Positions 11,468 through 23,567 of a stretch of DNA of 64,000 nucleotides are shown here, one piece after another; the first letter of the stretch is position 1, and each line of letters starts with the position of its first letter. The stretch is taken from contig NC_067285.1 of assembly GCF_020740795.1 (NCBI RefSeq), forward strand, positions 79,751,342 to 79,815,341, given 5' to 3'. Both the position numbers and the translations under genes were made by a program. This DNA comes from Apus apus (taxonomy: Eukaryota > Chordata > Aves > Apodiformes > Apodidae). The notes beneath the pieces are model-generated. The model was not told the DNA's origin, did no database searches, and saw only the letters and a program-made list of their open reading frames with translations.

Positions 11468-14251
11468 ATGTGCTCTACTTGCTTCCTGAAATGCCTGTAC
11501 ACCAATGCACGCAGCATGGGGAATAAACAGGAAGAGTTAGAGGTCTGTGTGCGGTCTAAGGGTTATGATCTGGTAGCAATAACAGAGACATGGTGGGACA
11601 GCTCACACGACTGGAATGTGGCCATGGATGGCTATGTGCTTTTTAGGAAAGATCGGTCGGTGAAGCGAGGTGGTGGAGTTGCTCTTTATGTGAGAGAGCA
11701 ACTAGAATGTATTGAGTTTTGTACAGGGGCTGATGAGGGGCGAGTTGAAATTCTGTGGGTAAGAATTAAAGGACAGGGTAGTATGGGTGACACAGTTGTG
11801 GGGGTCTACTACAGACCTCCTGATCAAGATGAGGAAGTTGATGAGGCTTTCTACAGGCAGCTGAAAGCAGCCTCACAATTGCAGTCCTTGGTCCTCATGG
11901 GAGATTTTAACTATCCCGATATCTGCTGGAAGACTTATACAGCCAGCCTTTCACAGTCTAGGAGGTTCCTCCAATGCATTGATGACAACTTCTTAATGCA
12001 AATGGTGGATGAGCCGACTAGAAGAGGAGCGCTGCTGGATCTTGTGCTCACCAACAAGGAGGGCCTTATTGAAGCAGTGGTGCTCAATGGCAACCTTGGC
12101 TGCAGCGACCATGAGATGGTGGAGTTCAGGATCCTGTGTGGGAGGAACAGAATTTCCAGCAGGACCAGAACCCTGGACTTCTACAGAGCAAACTTCGGCC
12201 TCCTCAACCAATTGTTAAGGGAAGTCCCATGGGACAGAGTGCTAGAAGGTAAAGGGGCTCAAGATAGCTGGACAATATTCAAGGACCACTTCTTGCAAGC
12301 ACAGCATCAGTGTGTCCCAATGGGTAGAAAATCTAGTAAGGGAGCTAGGAGACCAGCGTGGTTAAAAAAGGAACTGCTGGGGAAACTCAAGTGGAAGAGG
12401 AAAATCTATAGATCATGGAAGGAGGGACTGGTCACTTGGGAGGAATATAGGAATGTTGTCAGGGAATGTAGGGAGGCAACTAGGAAAGCTAAGGCCTCCT
12501 TGGAACTTAACCTTGCAAGTCAGGTTAAGGACAGTAGAAAGGGCTTTTTCAAATACATAGCCAACAAAGCTAATACCAGAGGCAATATAGGCCCACTGCT
12601 GAATGAGGTGGGTGCCCTGGTGACAGAGGATATGAAGAAGGCAGAGGTGCTGAATGCCTTCTTTGCCTCTGTCTTTACTCCTGCAGGCTTTTCCCATGAG
12701 CCCCAGATTCATATAACCCCAGAAGTAGTCAAGATAGGTGAGGACATAGTAGATGAGGATTGGGTTAGGGATCAGTTGCATAATCTGGACATCCATAAAT
12801 CGATGGGTCCGGATGAAATGCATCCAAGGGTGCTGAGGGAGCTGGCGGAGGTCATTGCTAGTCCACTCTCCATCATCTTCGGTAAGTCATGGGTAACTGG
12901 AGAGGTGCCTGAGGACTGGAGGATAGCAAACGTCACTCCAGTCTACAAGAAGGGCAAGAAGGAGGACCCGGGTAACTATAGACCGGTCAGCCTCACCTCC
13001 ATCCCTGGAAAGGTAATGGAACAACTTGTCCTTGGCACTATCTCTAGACATATCAAGGAGATGGGGGTCATCAAGAGCAGTCAACATGGTTTTACCAAGG
13101 GTAAGTCATGTTTGACTAACCTCATAGCCTTCTATGAGGAAATTACTAGGTGGATAGATGATGGTAGAGCGGTAGATGTGGTCTATCTTGATTTCAGTAA
13201 AGCATTTGACACCGTCTCCCACAGCATCCTTGTAGATAAGTTGATCAAGTATGGGTTTGATGATCAGGCAGTGAGGTGGATCAAGAACTGGTTGAAAGGA
13301 AGAAGTCAGAGAGTTGTAGTCAATGGGGCAGAATCTAGTTGGAGGCCTGTGACTAGTGGAGTCCCTCAGGGGTCGGTACTGGGACCGGTATTGTTCAACA
13401 TCTTCATCAACGACCTGGATGAGGGCACAGAATGTACCCTCAGCAAGTTTGCTGATGACACCAAGCTGGGAGGAGTGGCTGACACACCAGAAGGCTGTGC
13501 TGCCATTCAGAGAGACTTAGACAGGCTGGAGACTTGGGCGGGGAAAAACCTGATGAAGTTTAACAAGAGCAAGTGTAGAGTTTTGCATTTGGGGAAGAAA
13601 AATGTCATGCACCAGTACAGGTTGGGGGCTGACCTGCTGGAGAGCAGTGTAGGTGAAAGGGACCTGGGGGTCATGGTAGACAGGAGGATGACCATGAGCC
13701 AGCAGTGTGCCCTTGTGGCTAAGAAGGCCAATGGCATCCTGGGGTGTATTGGAAAGGGTGTGGTTAGTAGGTCAAGAGAGGTTCTCCTCCCCCTCTATTC
13801 TGCATTGGTGAGGCCACATCTGGAATATTGTGTCCAGTTCTGGGCCCCTCAGTTCAAGAAGGACAGGGAAGTGCTTGAAAGAGTCCAGCGCAGAGCCACA
13901 AAGATGATTAAGGGAGTGGAACATCTCCCTTATGAGGAAAGGCTGAGGGAGCTGGGTCTCTTTAGTTTGGAGAAAAGGAGACTGAGGGGGGACCTCATCA
14001 ATGTTTACAAATATGTAAAGGGTGAGTGTCAAGACGATGGAGTTAAGCTTTTTTCAGTGAAGACCAGTGATAGGACAAGGAGTAATGGATACAAGTTGGA
14101 GCATAGGAGGTTTAAGATGAATATCAGGAAAAATTTTTTTACTGTAAGAGTGACAGAGCACTGGAACAGGCTGCCCAGAAAGGTTGTGGAGTCTCCTTCG
14201 CTGGAGACATTCAAAACCCGCCTGGATGCCTTCCTGTGTGATGTACTCTAG
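11468..14251 (+). CDS. CR1 ORF2 protein: endonuclease and reverse transcriptase
   Basis: This is the enzyme that nicks genomic DNA and reverse-transcribes CR1 RNA at the nick (target-primed reverse transcription). The frame is open from 11348 without an ATG until 11468, which lies just before the endonuclease domain, so I use that start (927 residues). The endonuclease comes first: LYTNARS, ITETWWD with the catalytic Glu, [19 protein letters not shown] and a terminal SDH block. The reverse transcriptase follows: [44 protein letters not shown] and FADDTK, whose two Asp codons lie at 13454-13459. The C terminus has the usual [25 protein letters not shown] and [18 protein letters not shown] blocks, ending at TAG 14249-14251. 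All key motifs are intact and there is no frameshift, so the protein could be functional. Initiation by reinitiation after ORF1, or at the GTG at 11366, is possible. Confidence 0.92.
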   Translation: MCSTCFLKCLYTNARSMGNKQEELEVCVRSKGYDLVAITETWWDSSHDWNVAMDGYVLFRKDRSVKRGGGVALYVREQLECIEFCTGADEGRVEILWVRIKGQGSMGDTVVGVYYRPPDQDEEVDEAFYRQLKAASQLQSLVLMGDFNYPDICWKTYTASLSQSRRFLQCIDDNFLMQMVDEPTRRGALLDLVLTNKEGLIEAVVLNGNLGCSDHEMVEFRILCGRNRISSRTRTLDFYRANFGLLNQLLREVPWDRVLEGKGAQDSWTIFKDHFLQAQHQCVPMGRKSSKGARRPAWLKKELLGKLKWKRKIYRSWKEGLVTWEEYRNVVRECREATRKAKASLELNLASQVKDSRKGFFKYIANKANTRGNIGPLLNEVGALVTEDMKKAEVLNAFFASVFTPAGFSHEPQIHITPEVVKIGEDIVDEDWVRDQLHNLDIHKSMGPDEMHPRVLRELAEVIASPLSIIFGKSWVTGEVPEDWRIANVTPVYKKGKKEDPGNYRPVSLTSIPGKVMEQLVLGTISRHIKEMGVIKSSQHGFTKGKSCLTNLIAFYEEITRWIDDGRAVDVVYLDFSKAFDTVSHSILVDKLIKYGFDDQAVRWIKNWLKGRSQRVVVNGAESSWRPVTSGVPQGSVLGPVLFNIFINDLDEGTECTLSKFADDTKLGGVADTPEGCAAIQRDLDRLETWAGKNLMKFNKSKCRVLHLGKKNVMHQYRLGADLLESSVGERDLGVMVDRRMTMSQQCALVAKKANGILGCIGKGVVSRSREVLLPLYSALVRPHLEYCVQFWAPQFKKDREVLERVQRRATKMIKGVEHLPYEERLRELGLFSLEKRRLRGDLINVYKYVKGECQDDGVKLFSVKTSDRTRSNGYKLEHRRFKMNIRKNFFTVRVTEHWNRLPRKVVESPSLETFKTRLDAFLCDVL

Positions 14252-14346
14252 GTGACCCTGCTCTGGCAGGGGGGTTGGACTAGATGATCTTTCGAGGTCC
14301 CTTCCAACCCCTAGGATTCTATGATTCTATGATTCTATGATTCTAT
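14252..14346 (+). other. CR1 3' UTR and octamer tail
   Basis: A short 3' UTR contains GGTTGGACTAGATGATC, a region recognised by the CR1 reverse transcriptase in other copies. It ends in tandem ATTCTATG units. CR1 lacks a poly(A) tail, and this octamer takes its place. Confidence 0.9.
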
Positions 14347-14440
14347 TGGCTTTGCCTCAGAAAAAAATACTTTCACAGATAAGTCTGCCTGAAAGTTCAT
14401 ATTTTTCAGTTATCACCAACTATACATTTTTTAAATCATA

Positions 14441-15490
14441 TCACAGAATAATAGAATTGTAGAATGGTTCAGGTTGGAAGACACTTTAAAGATCATATAG
14501 ATCAAACACCCCTGCACAGATAGGGACACTACCCACTAGACCAGGTTGCTCAAAGCCCCATCCAACCTGCCCTTGAACACTTCTGGGGAGGGGTCCTCCA
14601 AAACTTCCTTGTCTCTCCACGCTCACAGAGAATAATTTCTTCCTAATATCTAACCTAAATCTACCCTCTTCCAGTTTGAAAAGGTTCCCTCTTATTTATC
14701 ACTACAAGCCCTTGGAAAAAGTCCCTCCCTAGCTCTCCTGTACCCCCCTTCAGATACTGGAAGGCAGCTACAGGGTCTCCCTGGAACCTTGTCTTCTCTG
14801 GACTGAACAACCCCAACTCTCTCAGCCTGTCTTCATAGGAGAGGTGCTCCAGCCCTCTGATCATCTTCGTGGCCCTCCTCTGGACTCACTGCAACAGCTC
14901 CGTGTCCTTCTTATGCTGGGGCCTCCACAACTGGATGCAGTACTCCAGGTGAGGTCTCATGAGAACAGAGTAGAGATGGAGAATCACCTCCCTTGACCTG
15001 GTGCCCATGCTTCTTTTGATGCAGCCCTAGGATGTTGAGCCCTTATCTTCAGGGCTGTTCTCAATCCATTCTCTGCCCAGTCTGTATTTGTGCTTGGGAT
15101 TGTCCCAATCCCAGTGCAGGATCTTGCACTTAGCCTTGTGAACTTCTTGAGGTTAGCATGGGTCCACTTTCAAGCCTGTCAAGGTCCCTCTGGATGGCCT
15201 CACTTCCCTCCAGTATGTTGACTGCACCACACAGCTTGGTGTTGTCAACAAACTTGCTCAGGGTACACTGAATTCCACCATTCATATCGACAACAAAGAT
15301 GTTAAACATCACAGGTCACAATACTGATCCCTGAGGAACACCACTAGTCATTGATGTCTACTTGGACATCAAACTGTTGACCACAGCTATGAGTGTGTTC
15401 ATTCAGCCAATTGCCTATCTATCCATTGAGTGGCCCATCCATCAAACACACCTTGTTTTCTCACTAAAAGTCCTGACAAATTTATTTGCA
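14441..15490 (-). mobile_element. CR1 LINE fragment, minus strand (copy A of an inverted pair)
   Basis: The 3' end is at the left (AGAATAATAGAATTG...GGTTGGAAG). Reading leftward on the minus strand from about 15.49 kb, the reverse-transcriptase region appears as LFNIF-like text with the catalytic block degraded (FVDNTK instead of FADDTK), then the C-terminal part. An internal deletion near 15035 removes about 70 bp present in relatives. Positions 14649-15034 match 25361-25746 on the other strand with about 7 mismatches and no gaps. No intact ORF remains. Confidence 0.85.
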
Positions 15491-18400
15491 ATGTTTATGG
15501 GTCTCCAGGAATTGAGAACTGCACAAAGAAGCAAAGTATACTTAACTTATTTGCATGCTGCTACTAGGACTCCATAGTGACATGAAAGAATCAACTATTG
15601 CTATACACACATTTTGTACATTTTGCTTCAGAACACCTATTTCAGGCTACAACATTGTACAGAAATTAGACATTTAAAAACAAGACAAATAACCATATAA
15701 ATCATAAAAGGCTTTCCATATGTAACTATCAGTGATGCATGTTTTTTCCAACAGTAGGTAATACAGTAACACACAAATGTCATACCCTCTTCAGAAAAAC
15801 CCCTCTCAAGAAGTCCAAGGAATGAGCTTTGAATTCCTAAAAATCTGCGAAATTAACAAATTCAGGAAATGACACTCCACAAGGGATCACATGATAATGG
15901 AGACTCTCCCCAGAACACCCTGCTAGCATTCTCTGATTTAAGATGACCAAGTCACTTCAATTTAAAATAATCTAGTTTGGGTTTTTTCATACTTATAATA
16001 ATAATAAAATAATAATAACAATAATAATAATTACAATAATAACAATAATAATAAAAATTTTTAAAATACTCTATTTTGAAATCTCTTAATGGAACAACAA
16101 CAACAAAAAGGTAATCTATGCTTTCTAAATAAATACCACTCATACCGGGGAGTGGGAACAACTAACAATACACATAATTCAAACTTTCTGGAACACAGTG
16201 TGAAAACTATTTCTGATTCCCTGTTATGCCTGTTTCAAAGACTTATCAATCACAGACCAATGACCATGGAGCTCCCAAAGAAAGCAGGTATTTCAAGGCA
16301 TCTAGACTTTGTCCTATCCTAGGCTAAGTCATAAAATCCAGAGGCTGTCAGGGAAGCAAGAATTTTGAAAGCTTGCTAATAGCATTGCTATGTACTGGTG
16401 AATTTCACCTAAGATTTGTTAAAAACTCCATAAAACTTATATATCTTTTAACAAGCTTGACATGGGAATAAAAACCTGTTTTGCCATTAATTTCCTTAGT
16501 GCATTTCCTAGATGACAAAGAATGGATCTGAAAATCATTGTCTTTCTAAATCATGGTGAGAATTCACTGTATGGTATATGATCCCATGACTGTGAGTAGC
16601 TCAGGCTGCACTATGCAAAGAAGTAATTTCAGATATTGAAAGTAGTATAATTTAATGCATTTATATAGAACAGAACTTTCTCCATGTCAAGAGCCTATTA
16701 AAAACAACATTGTAAAGCTACACATTACAAAGGATGCTGTTGTCAAGTAGAAGTAGGAGGGAAGAGATCTAATCTGATGTTTATTAGTTTTAACTTGCAC
16801 TAATTTTATTTTGCCTTTTTTTTTTTTTTGACATTACAAAGAATGAAGTCAATTAAATGTATCTACTTTTTCAATTTAAAATTATTATGGTTCATCGCTA
16901 TGTGGTACCAATTTTATAAAATGTGTCATTGCAAATGTGCCTGTAAAATTTTGTGGAGACTGACTGGCCAATAAACTGCTGAAATGGAAGAAGGCACAGT
17001 GGAGATGGGCAAGGGTGATGTGCCTATGGAGTTCAGAGGATAATGTAGTGTGTGTGACTGATGACAGATGTTGCAAAGAAAACTGACTTTATCTCTACAC
17101 AGAGGGGACAGGAGGGTAGCCTTTGTTTTAGATAAACAGCTATGTCAGTTGCGTGGATTAACTGACTGTATCACAATTCAGTGGATCAGCTGGTGGCGTA
17201 AATGTTTCTCCCTGAGTTAGACAGAATATCTTGTGGGAGTGGGGGTGGTGAATACATGGCTCAGCCCAAAACACAGCATAAAAACTAAAAAAACTAACAA
17301 AATAATTTTTAAGAGAGCAATGGGCTTGAGCAGGCTTCAACTCACATGTTCCTTCCTGGCAACTGGGGATCCCCAGTGTCATGGTGGTGAACGTGTTAGA
17401 AAGACTTGTAAAGGGAATCACACTATTATTGAACCATGTATCACAATTGCTTTATTTTGCTAAAAGTAACTTAAAGTTGTATTGTGTTTTCAGTATCTTT
17501 TGTATCTCTCTGCTAAATCAGAAATCCAATGCAACATCATCTGTCTTCAAGCAAGTAAACATGGTAAGAAATACTGCATCATCCACACATGGAGTATCTA
17601 AAATAAGTTGATCAGAGAGTAACGGCCTCTGACAGAGGTATGTATCTGTAGACTTCTTTCAGTTGAAAATGTGCCTACTGGAACTATGCACTATTGTCCC
17701 GAAAGGGGCATTCTGCTACAACTATGTTATTCCAAGAGATATATCCCTTTCCTTGAGTTGCTATATTAACCAGCTAGGGGAATGCCTATGCTTTATCACT
17801 TTGAGCTATAGCCATGTTATAAAATAACATAACAACACTTGATTTTCCTTTAAGAAAAAGTGGTTATAATAGTATGTGTTTTTAGTGCCTTTTTATGGCT
17901 TGTTCCCATTAAATATTTTTTTTTTCTAAGACAATATTAGGGAAGTATATTAAGTTCTGCAATGAAGTCAAGGAAGAAGAAAGTGGCTATCAGCAAGGTG
18001 ATTCTTCTAATTCAAAATTTTAAAATGTCATTTCTGTGTGTTTTGAAACTAAGAGAGTGAACTGAGAGCTACATCACAAAGCTACAAATTGGGCTTCAGA
18101 ATTATAAATCTCTCAAAGCAAAAAAGAGTTCCAGACACTTATTTACTGGAAAGGCACCATAAGTGAAAGGGAGCACTGATATTAAGAAAGAGGTACTATT
18201 AGGCACCCTCATATACCCTCACACAAAGAACATCCTGTTAATTCACTTTATGATGTAATATCTTATTCTCATATTTTTTACTATTTGTACTTTAATTATC
18301 GCAGGGCATCAGCAATAATGTAATATTTATGCCTGGAATATTTATGCACAGTAGAGGATGCCAGAAAGTATGCAAAAACACTTCCTATGCTAATAATTTC

Positions 18401-19287
18401 TACAACTAATGATGCAAAGTGATGGAAAATGAAGGTTAATGTAAAAATATTTCTGAGTTGTAGCTATGTTTCCTAAGGAAAGCAAAAGGAAAATTAAGTC
18501 TCTTTTATATGCTCTAAGTTACTGCAGCCAGTAAGCAATAAATCTGTGAGATTTTTAGAACACAAATCTGAGACATTTTTGGTGGCTGCATCAGCATCCG
18601 TATGTCAAAGCATGACTGCTTTCTCCACTCTATCGTAACACAAAGTACAGCAGTTAGGAGGAACATTACAAGAAAGGTTTGTTTCTGTAGAGAAAATACT
18701 GGATTTGATGAGATTTGCACTGTAGTCCCAACCGAAATCTTGATTATCTTGCCATTCTTCCTGAGGACTTTTAATCCACAATCAATGGACTTTGTCAAGC
18801 CATTTTTTTCTGGCAGTAACGGTATTGAATGCTTAGAAGTACCAACAAAACTGGCTACATACAAGTTAAACATTATTATTATTTTATCGTCATTGTTAGT
18901 ATCTTAACTGCAAACCTGTATGTTTGCGTATGCAAACCTACATTATATCCACATGACTGTGGATTTCTCCATTAAAAATAAGGTAATCCACTAACCAAAA
19001 AAAAATTTCAGTACGGAGTTTGAATAATGCACAGTAGCACTTTTTCTTCTGGAAATTTTAGTCATGCCGAGATCTCCAGGAACAGAGAAACCTGAACTAT
19101 ATTCTGAACTCAAAGCTTTTCAGACCAAATACTTCTTCCAGATACCCAAGGGCTAATGACTCATCCAGTTCTAAATATGTACCCATAGCTCATTCTAAAT
19201 GTTTAAGCAATTCACGTCATGATAGAGAAGAAGCCCAAGTCAATTTGTAAAATTAAGTCAAACATTTCTCTTTGGCAGTGTAAATTT
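15491..19287. other. AT-rich DNA without a recognisable gene
   Basis: No exon recognised. An AAT trinucleotide-rich tract lies at about 15994-16056 and a T14 run at 16816-16829. Open frames up to 119 residues near 18.5-18.9 kb occur on both strands, have no recognisable domain, and look fortuitous. Confidence 0.55.
15994..16056. repeat. (AAT)n-rich microsatellite
   Basis: An interrupted run of ATA/AAT trinucleotides with CAA interruptions, about 60 bp. Confidence 0.9.
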
Positions 19288-20001
19288 GGGGTTGTCCTGG
19301 TTTGAGCCAGGATGAAGCCAGTTTTTCTTTTGCTGATTTTTTTTTCTTTTCAGTGAGCTTTCTTCAGCTAGCAACTGCGTGTTCTGCTAGGTTGATAAGA
19401 CACTGGAATGTTTTTATAATTGCTGGGCCCTCAAGGTCATGCCTTTGCTCTGCCAGCTCAGACACTGCAGGGAGATCTGTGCCCCCCTCATGGGAGGCTG
19501 GGTTAGACGGACAGCAAAATGGGCCAGAGGTATTCCATTCCATGTATCTACGTAGGCTCAGGGGAAGGTCGGAGATGACAGAAGACAACTTCCTTCCTTC
19601 CTTCTCTCTCCCTCTCTTCCGTTCATGGCCGGCGTCCGGAGACGACACCATCTGTCCATCATCGTCGACCCATCGACCTCAAGCCCTCCTGACCCTCGTA
19701 ACTCTTTGCCCTTCTCCAGCAGCAGCTCCGGGATTCCTCGGAATTGTCTCATCTGAGGGGAGTGCTGTGGGAGTTGCTGGGGGTGGGGGGAGGTGAGAGG
19801 CTTTTGCACGTATCTGAACATATTTGTATATAATTGCATATATTTTCTTATGTAATTCATTGGTGTTTAATTAAAGCTGTGCGGTTCAGTTTTCAATCTA
19901 GCCAAGTCTCTCTCTTTTTCTCTCTCTCCTTCCCTACCTGGGTGGGAGCGGGAGGGGATCGAGAGCATTGTTGTCAAACCGAGTCAAATGGTGACAGGGG
20001 T
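19288..20001. repeat. Target-site duplication GGGGT around the solo LTR
   Basis: GGGGT occurs at 19288-19292 directly before the LTR and again at 19997-20001 directly after it. Extending to 6 bp breaks the match, so the duplication is 5 bp, the same length as that around the palindromic element at 33.9-35.3 kb. Confidence 0.9.
19293..19996 (+). mobile_element. Solo LTR of an endogenous retrovirus, with a 5-bp duplication
   Basis: This 704-bp element begins TGTCCTGGTTTGAGCCAGG and ends GGTGACA (TG...CA termini). It is flanked on both sides by GGGGT (19288-19292 and 19997-20001), a perfect 5-bp target-site duplication. A polyadenylation-type signal ATTAAA is at 19870-19875. It belongs to the same family as the LTRs at 33.9-35.3 kb: the U3 start, the CACTGGAATG region, and the end-proximal pyrimidine and GATCGAGAGCATTGTTGTC blocks are shared. 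No internal retroviral sequence lies beside it, so it is a solo LTR left by LTR-LTR recombination. Open frames inside it, including one of 164 residues, are non-coding U3 sequence. Confidence 0.93.
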
Positions 20002-23000
20002 TCAGGTAACCTGTGCTGCACCACAGATATATTCAGACACTGACAAAGATATTCCCACAAAATAATTACTTTTTGTTAACTTATGCAATATGTTTCCCTT
20101 TCCTATAATCACTCCTACTCATTTAGCAAATCCATTTTTACCAGACTTACAGACAACTGCTGTATCTCAATTCCCTACTTAAAATTTGAACAGAGTTCAA
20201 AGTTTATTTCTGACTGCATATTAAAGTCACTTCTGAAATGAGACATAATGGAACCCTCTGTGTTGCTGTATCACATACAGAATGGGAAAACAACGTCCAA
20301 ATCTGCTTATTTTACAACTGCAGCTCTGTCAAGCTTCTTGAACAATCCTTCAGCTTTCAATATATTTAAACTTTACATGGAAGGTATAAGTTTGGAGAGT
20401 GCAGAAAATTACTGGTGACTGCTTGAAGTGAGTGAAATAAAGTTTTTTATTGCCATATATCTTAGCTTTGAAAATAGCAATTATTTTTCAAAATGTACGG
20501 TGAATGAAGGAAATCTAGAGGTCTTAAGGAAGATATAAAGAAAACTCTGACTTGCAGAAAATTATCAGACTAACATAATGGACACAAATATACTACAGCA
20601 AATTTCTAAACACTCTGTAAGCATTTGGTGGACAATGAGAATATGAGAATCAGTCAACATGAACTTTAAAGTTGGGTTGATACAATTTCTCTTTTTATGA
20701 GGTTATTGGCTTACAGGAGCAGAAAAACAGCAGATGTGATTAACAGCTTTGTTAATATCATGCAGTAATATAATCTGACATGGAATTGCCATAAGAAAGA
20801 GTAAAAATATTATCTATATCAAATAGATTTTAAAAGGTTGCATGACTACACCAGAGTTGAATAAGTAAATGTGTCTCAAACTGGACTGATAAGTCAGTGA
20901 GGCTACCACAAACTTTAGCCTTGGCTTTATAGTATTTAACATGTTTTTAATACATTGGATAACAGCAAAGTTAAAGTCCGTACTTATAACATCTACAGAT
21001 GATGCAGTCTGGAGACCAGTTTTCAATTGAAGTATTTCTTGTGACATGGCAAGAAGGGAGAAAATTATATTCAATAAAAAATGCATCCTAAATACATTCT
21101 CAGAAATAACTAAAAAATAATTTTGGACTACAAAATGAGAAGTAACTGTTAAATAGGAAAGTATCTAAGGGCAAAATTACAGTGGGACACAAATCCAATA
21201 AGAGTTGCATTATGCTAGGAAAGAAAAAGGTCATGGATTCTGCACCTTTACATATAAAAAAGGTTGTATCTGAATGTATTTTACATATGGGGCTTTGGCA
21301 AAAGTATGTTGCAAACATTGTCATAACTTAGAAATATAAAGGCAATGTAAGAAAAATCCAGACGAGAAAAAAAACTTAGATCTGATCGGAGTGATGCATC
21401 ACAAAAGACTTTTAAAAAGCAAAAAACATATTTGAAGCACTGTAAATAACTATTGCTCTATGAAACTGTGTATGCAATACAACATACCTTCATTCAACAT
21501 TATTCAGAATAAAATTTTTAGATTTTACTTTAATGAGTTGGTTTCTAAACAAAAGAGAATTTTCATAAATGAGTAAAACAAATTATCTCCTTGTTCCAAT
21601 ATCCATTCCTCACCAATCATACAGCTGATGGAACATTTGCAATGCAAATTCAGTTTTTTGTGCCCAGATATCTTGCAAAAAATAGTAAGTTCTTGGACTT
21701 ATTTTTAAAAATTGATTCAATATTCACCATTATTGACTAATATTTTATTGAGACAAATGTCAGTCTAAAACTGACACAGCTCCTAACTTTTCATTGTAAT
21801 TTAGCATTTATTATGCATTATTCAACCTAACTGGCTGTTAGCCAGATTAAGAAGTTTATTCTTCTGACTGGCTAGTTTTAATTTCAGCTCCAAGAACAGT
21901 TTTTTCATTGCATATTGATTCATGGAGTAGACTTCCACACAAGTAAATATGTTCTTTCATGTGTGAATGTCCTTCAAATATTTATGCAAAGTAAGCCAAA
22001 CTTAATCCAAATATTTGAAATTTAAATTTATTTTCAACTGGTGTTTTTTTTTCTTATTGCCTCAAATGTTTGCAGTTATGCACTATTCCTATTTTTAACA
22101 CAAATTAATGACAATCCCCCGCTATTCCAAAAAATGGCATAGATAAGTGTGTATGCACATACATATACTTAAAATGGTTAAAATAATCATAAATATGGCC
22201 AGTTCTGTGTAATCAATCACACTGGAAATTATGAGAATTAACATTTTTACTTGTACTGTTTCAATGCACCTGTGCCATCTATGATAGGATAAATACATTT
22301 TAAAAACTGAGGCATTCTGAAAGTATGTATATTTTTGCTGCATAATTGGCAGGTGCAATACCATATTATCTAGTTCTCCATTAATTTTGTACTTGTAAAT
22401 TAGCTACATACTGTTTGTCACTACCGACATAGAACAGTTACCCAAAGATCAGGGTAAAAGTCAAGTCATATGTACACTGCTTCCAAAATGTTTTTTGATT
22501 GCCATGCAGTCAATCAGTCATTACTTGTTTGAAACCTGTTATTCAAAGTTCATTCACACACATACAGCCATTCTCCCAAATGCTGGGAAAACGTGCTGTT
22601 ATAACAAACTTGCTCCAGCTCTTACACTGATTCACATCCTTTCTGTAAGCATTTACCTTTGTGAAAATCTCTCTTTTCTTCCTACTTTTTAGACAAGTAA
22701 AGGGCTGAAAGGCGGAGAGGTAGTTCTCAAAGCACATATGGAAATGTGTACGTGCTTGCAACAGTGTGAAACAAAAGGAATTTCAAGCCAGACAGTTCTG
22801 CAGAAAGTTGTTCCTTCATCTGGTAATGCATGCTCCTAGCTTCCATTATAATACCAACAAGAACTGTATACGTGCACTGATGAGTTCTGAATGAACAAAT
22901 CAGGCAAGGAAATAAAAAATTAAAATTCTGTACATTTTTTCCCTCATAATTTTAGAAATAATTGGTAGGCACTACAGTTAGCATTCTTCACTTGCCAGAT

Positions 23001-23567
23001 TTGCCTAGGGTTGTCTGAGACTGCAAAGAGAGCTTTATGCGCAGGTTTGGTTGTCTTATATTTAGCCTTTTCCTTCAAGGAAAACTTCAAGAAATGAAAA
23101 TTACAAGAAACAAAGTTTTCTCGATAAAATTCAAGCCATTAAGACAAGCTTTGAATTGTCAGCACGTTGACTATGCCAGCTGCATGCTGGAGCAAGTGAA
23201 GCTTGAAGCCAGAAGTAAGCATTCAAGGCAATGAACACAGTATCCTCATTCACTGGCAAGTACATGAAAAGTGCATCTACCTACAAGAGTGCTATTCTAA
23301 CATTTAAGCACAATTCCTTCCTGACATATAAAGACATCCGCTCTAGCATTCCTGACAAATCCCACGGAAGGCTTTCTTTCCTCAATGGAAAGACAATAAA
23401 TTATGTATTAGAAATGTATGTGCTGAAATAATGAAAAAAAACTGAAGTGTAAAATTAGTCTATTGCTTAAGGCAATAAACTTGAAGGCAACATGGATTTT
23501 TGCAATGCCTTTAACCTTTGCTGGGTTATAAAAATAGAAAGACCTGAATAATTATGAAAACACATAT
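20002..23567. other. AT-rich DNA without a recognisable gene
   Basis: No exon, RNA gene or clear transposon is visible. Short open frames lack recognisable domains. Confidence 0.55.

Larger units (their letters stand above)
9931..14346 (+). mobile_element. Full-length CR1 LINE retrotransposon with both ORFs open
   Basis: The element has the complete CR1 layout: CpG-rich 5' UTR (9931-10289), ORF1 (10290-11363), ORF2 (to 14251), a 3' UTR with GGTTGGACTAGATGATC and a CCCTTCCAACC block, and three to four ATTCTATG tail units ending at 14346. The great majority of avian CR1 copies are strongly 5'-truncated, so an entire copy with two uninterrupted ORFs is uncommon and implies a recent insertion. 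I see no target-site duplication, which is normal for CR1. The GC- and CpG-rich body stands out sharply from the AT-rich flanks. Start uncertainty is a few tens of bases, because the boundary was placed where the GC-rich sequence begins. Confidence 0.93.

Noticed and set aside
12413..12823. 136-residue minus-strand frame inside CR1 ORF2
   Set aside because: It is a shadow on the opposite strand of the intact reverse-transcriptase ORF.
14271..14346. The ATTCTATG repeats as an ordinary microsatellite
   Set aside because: They are the normal 3' terminus of CR1 and follow its 3' UTR directly.
9900..14400. Target-site duplication around the full-length CR1
   Set aside because: GGCAAAG before and GGCTTTG after looked suggestive but do not match as direct repeats; CR1 usually leaves none.
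18514..18907. 119- and 101-residue overlapping frames on opposite strands
   Set aside because: There is no recognisable domain, no splice or start context, and the frames overlap each other. Chance is the simpler explanation.
19302..19796. 164-residue open frame as a gene
   Set aside because: It lies wholly within the U3 part of the solo LTR.
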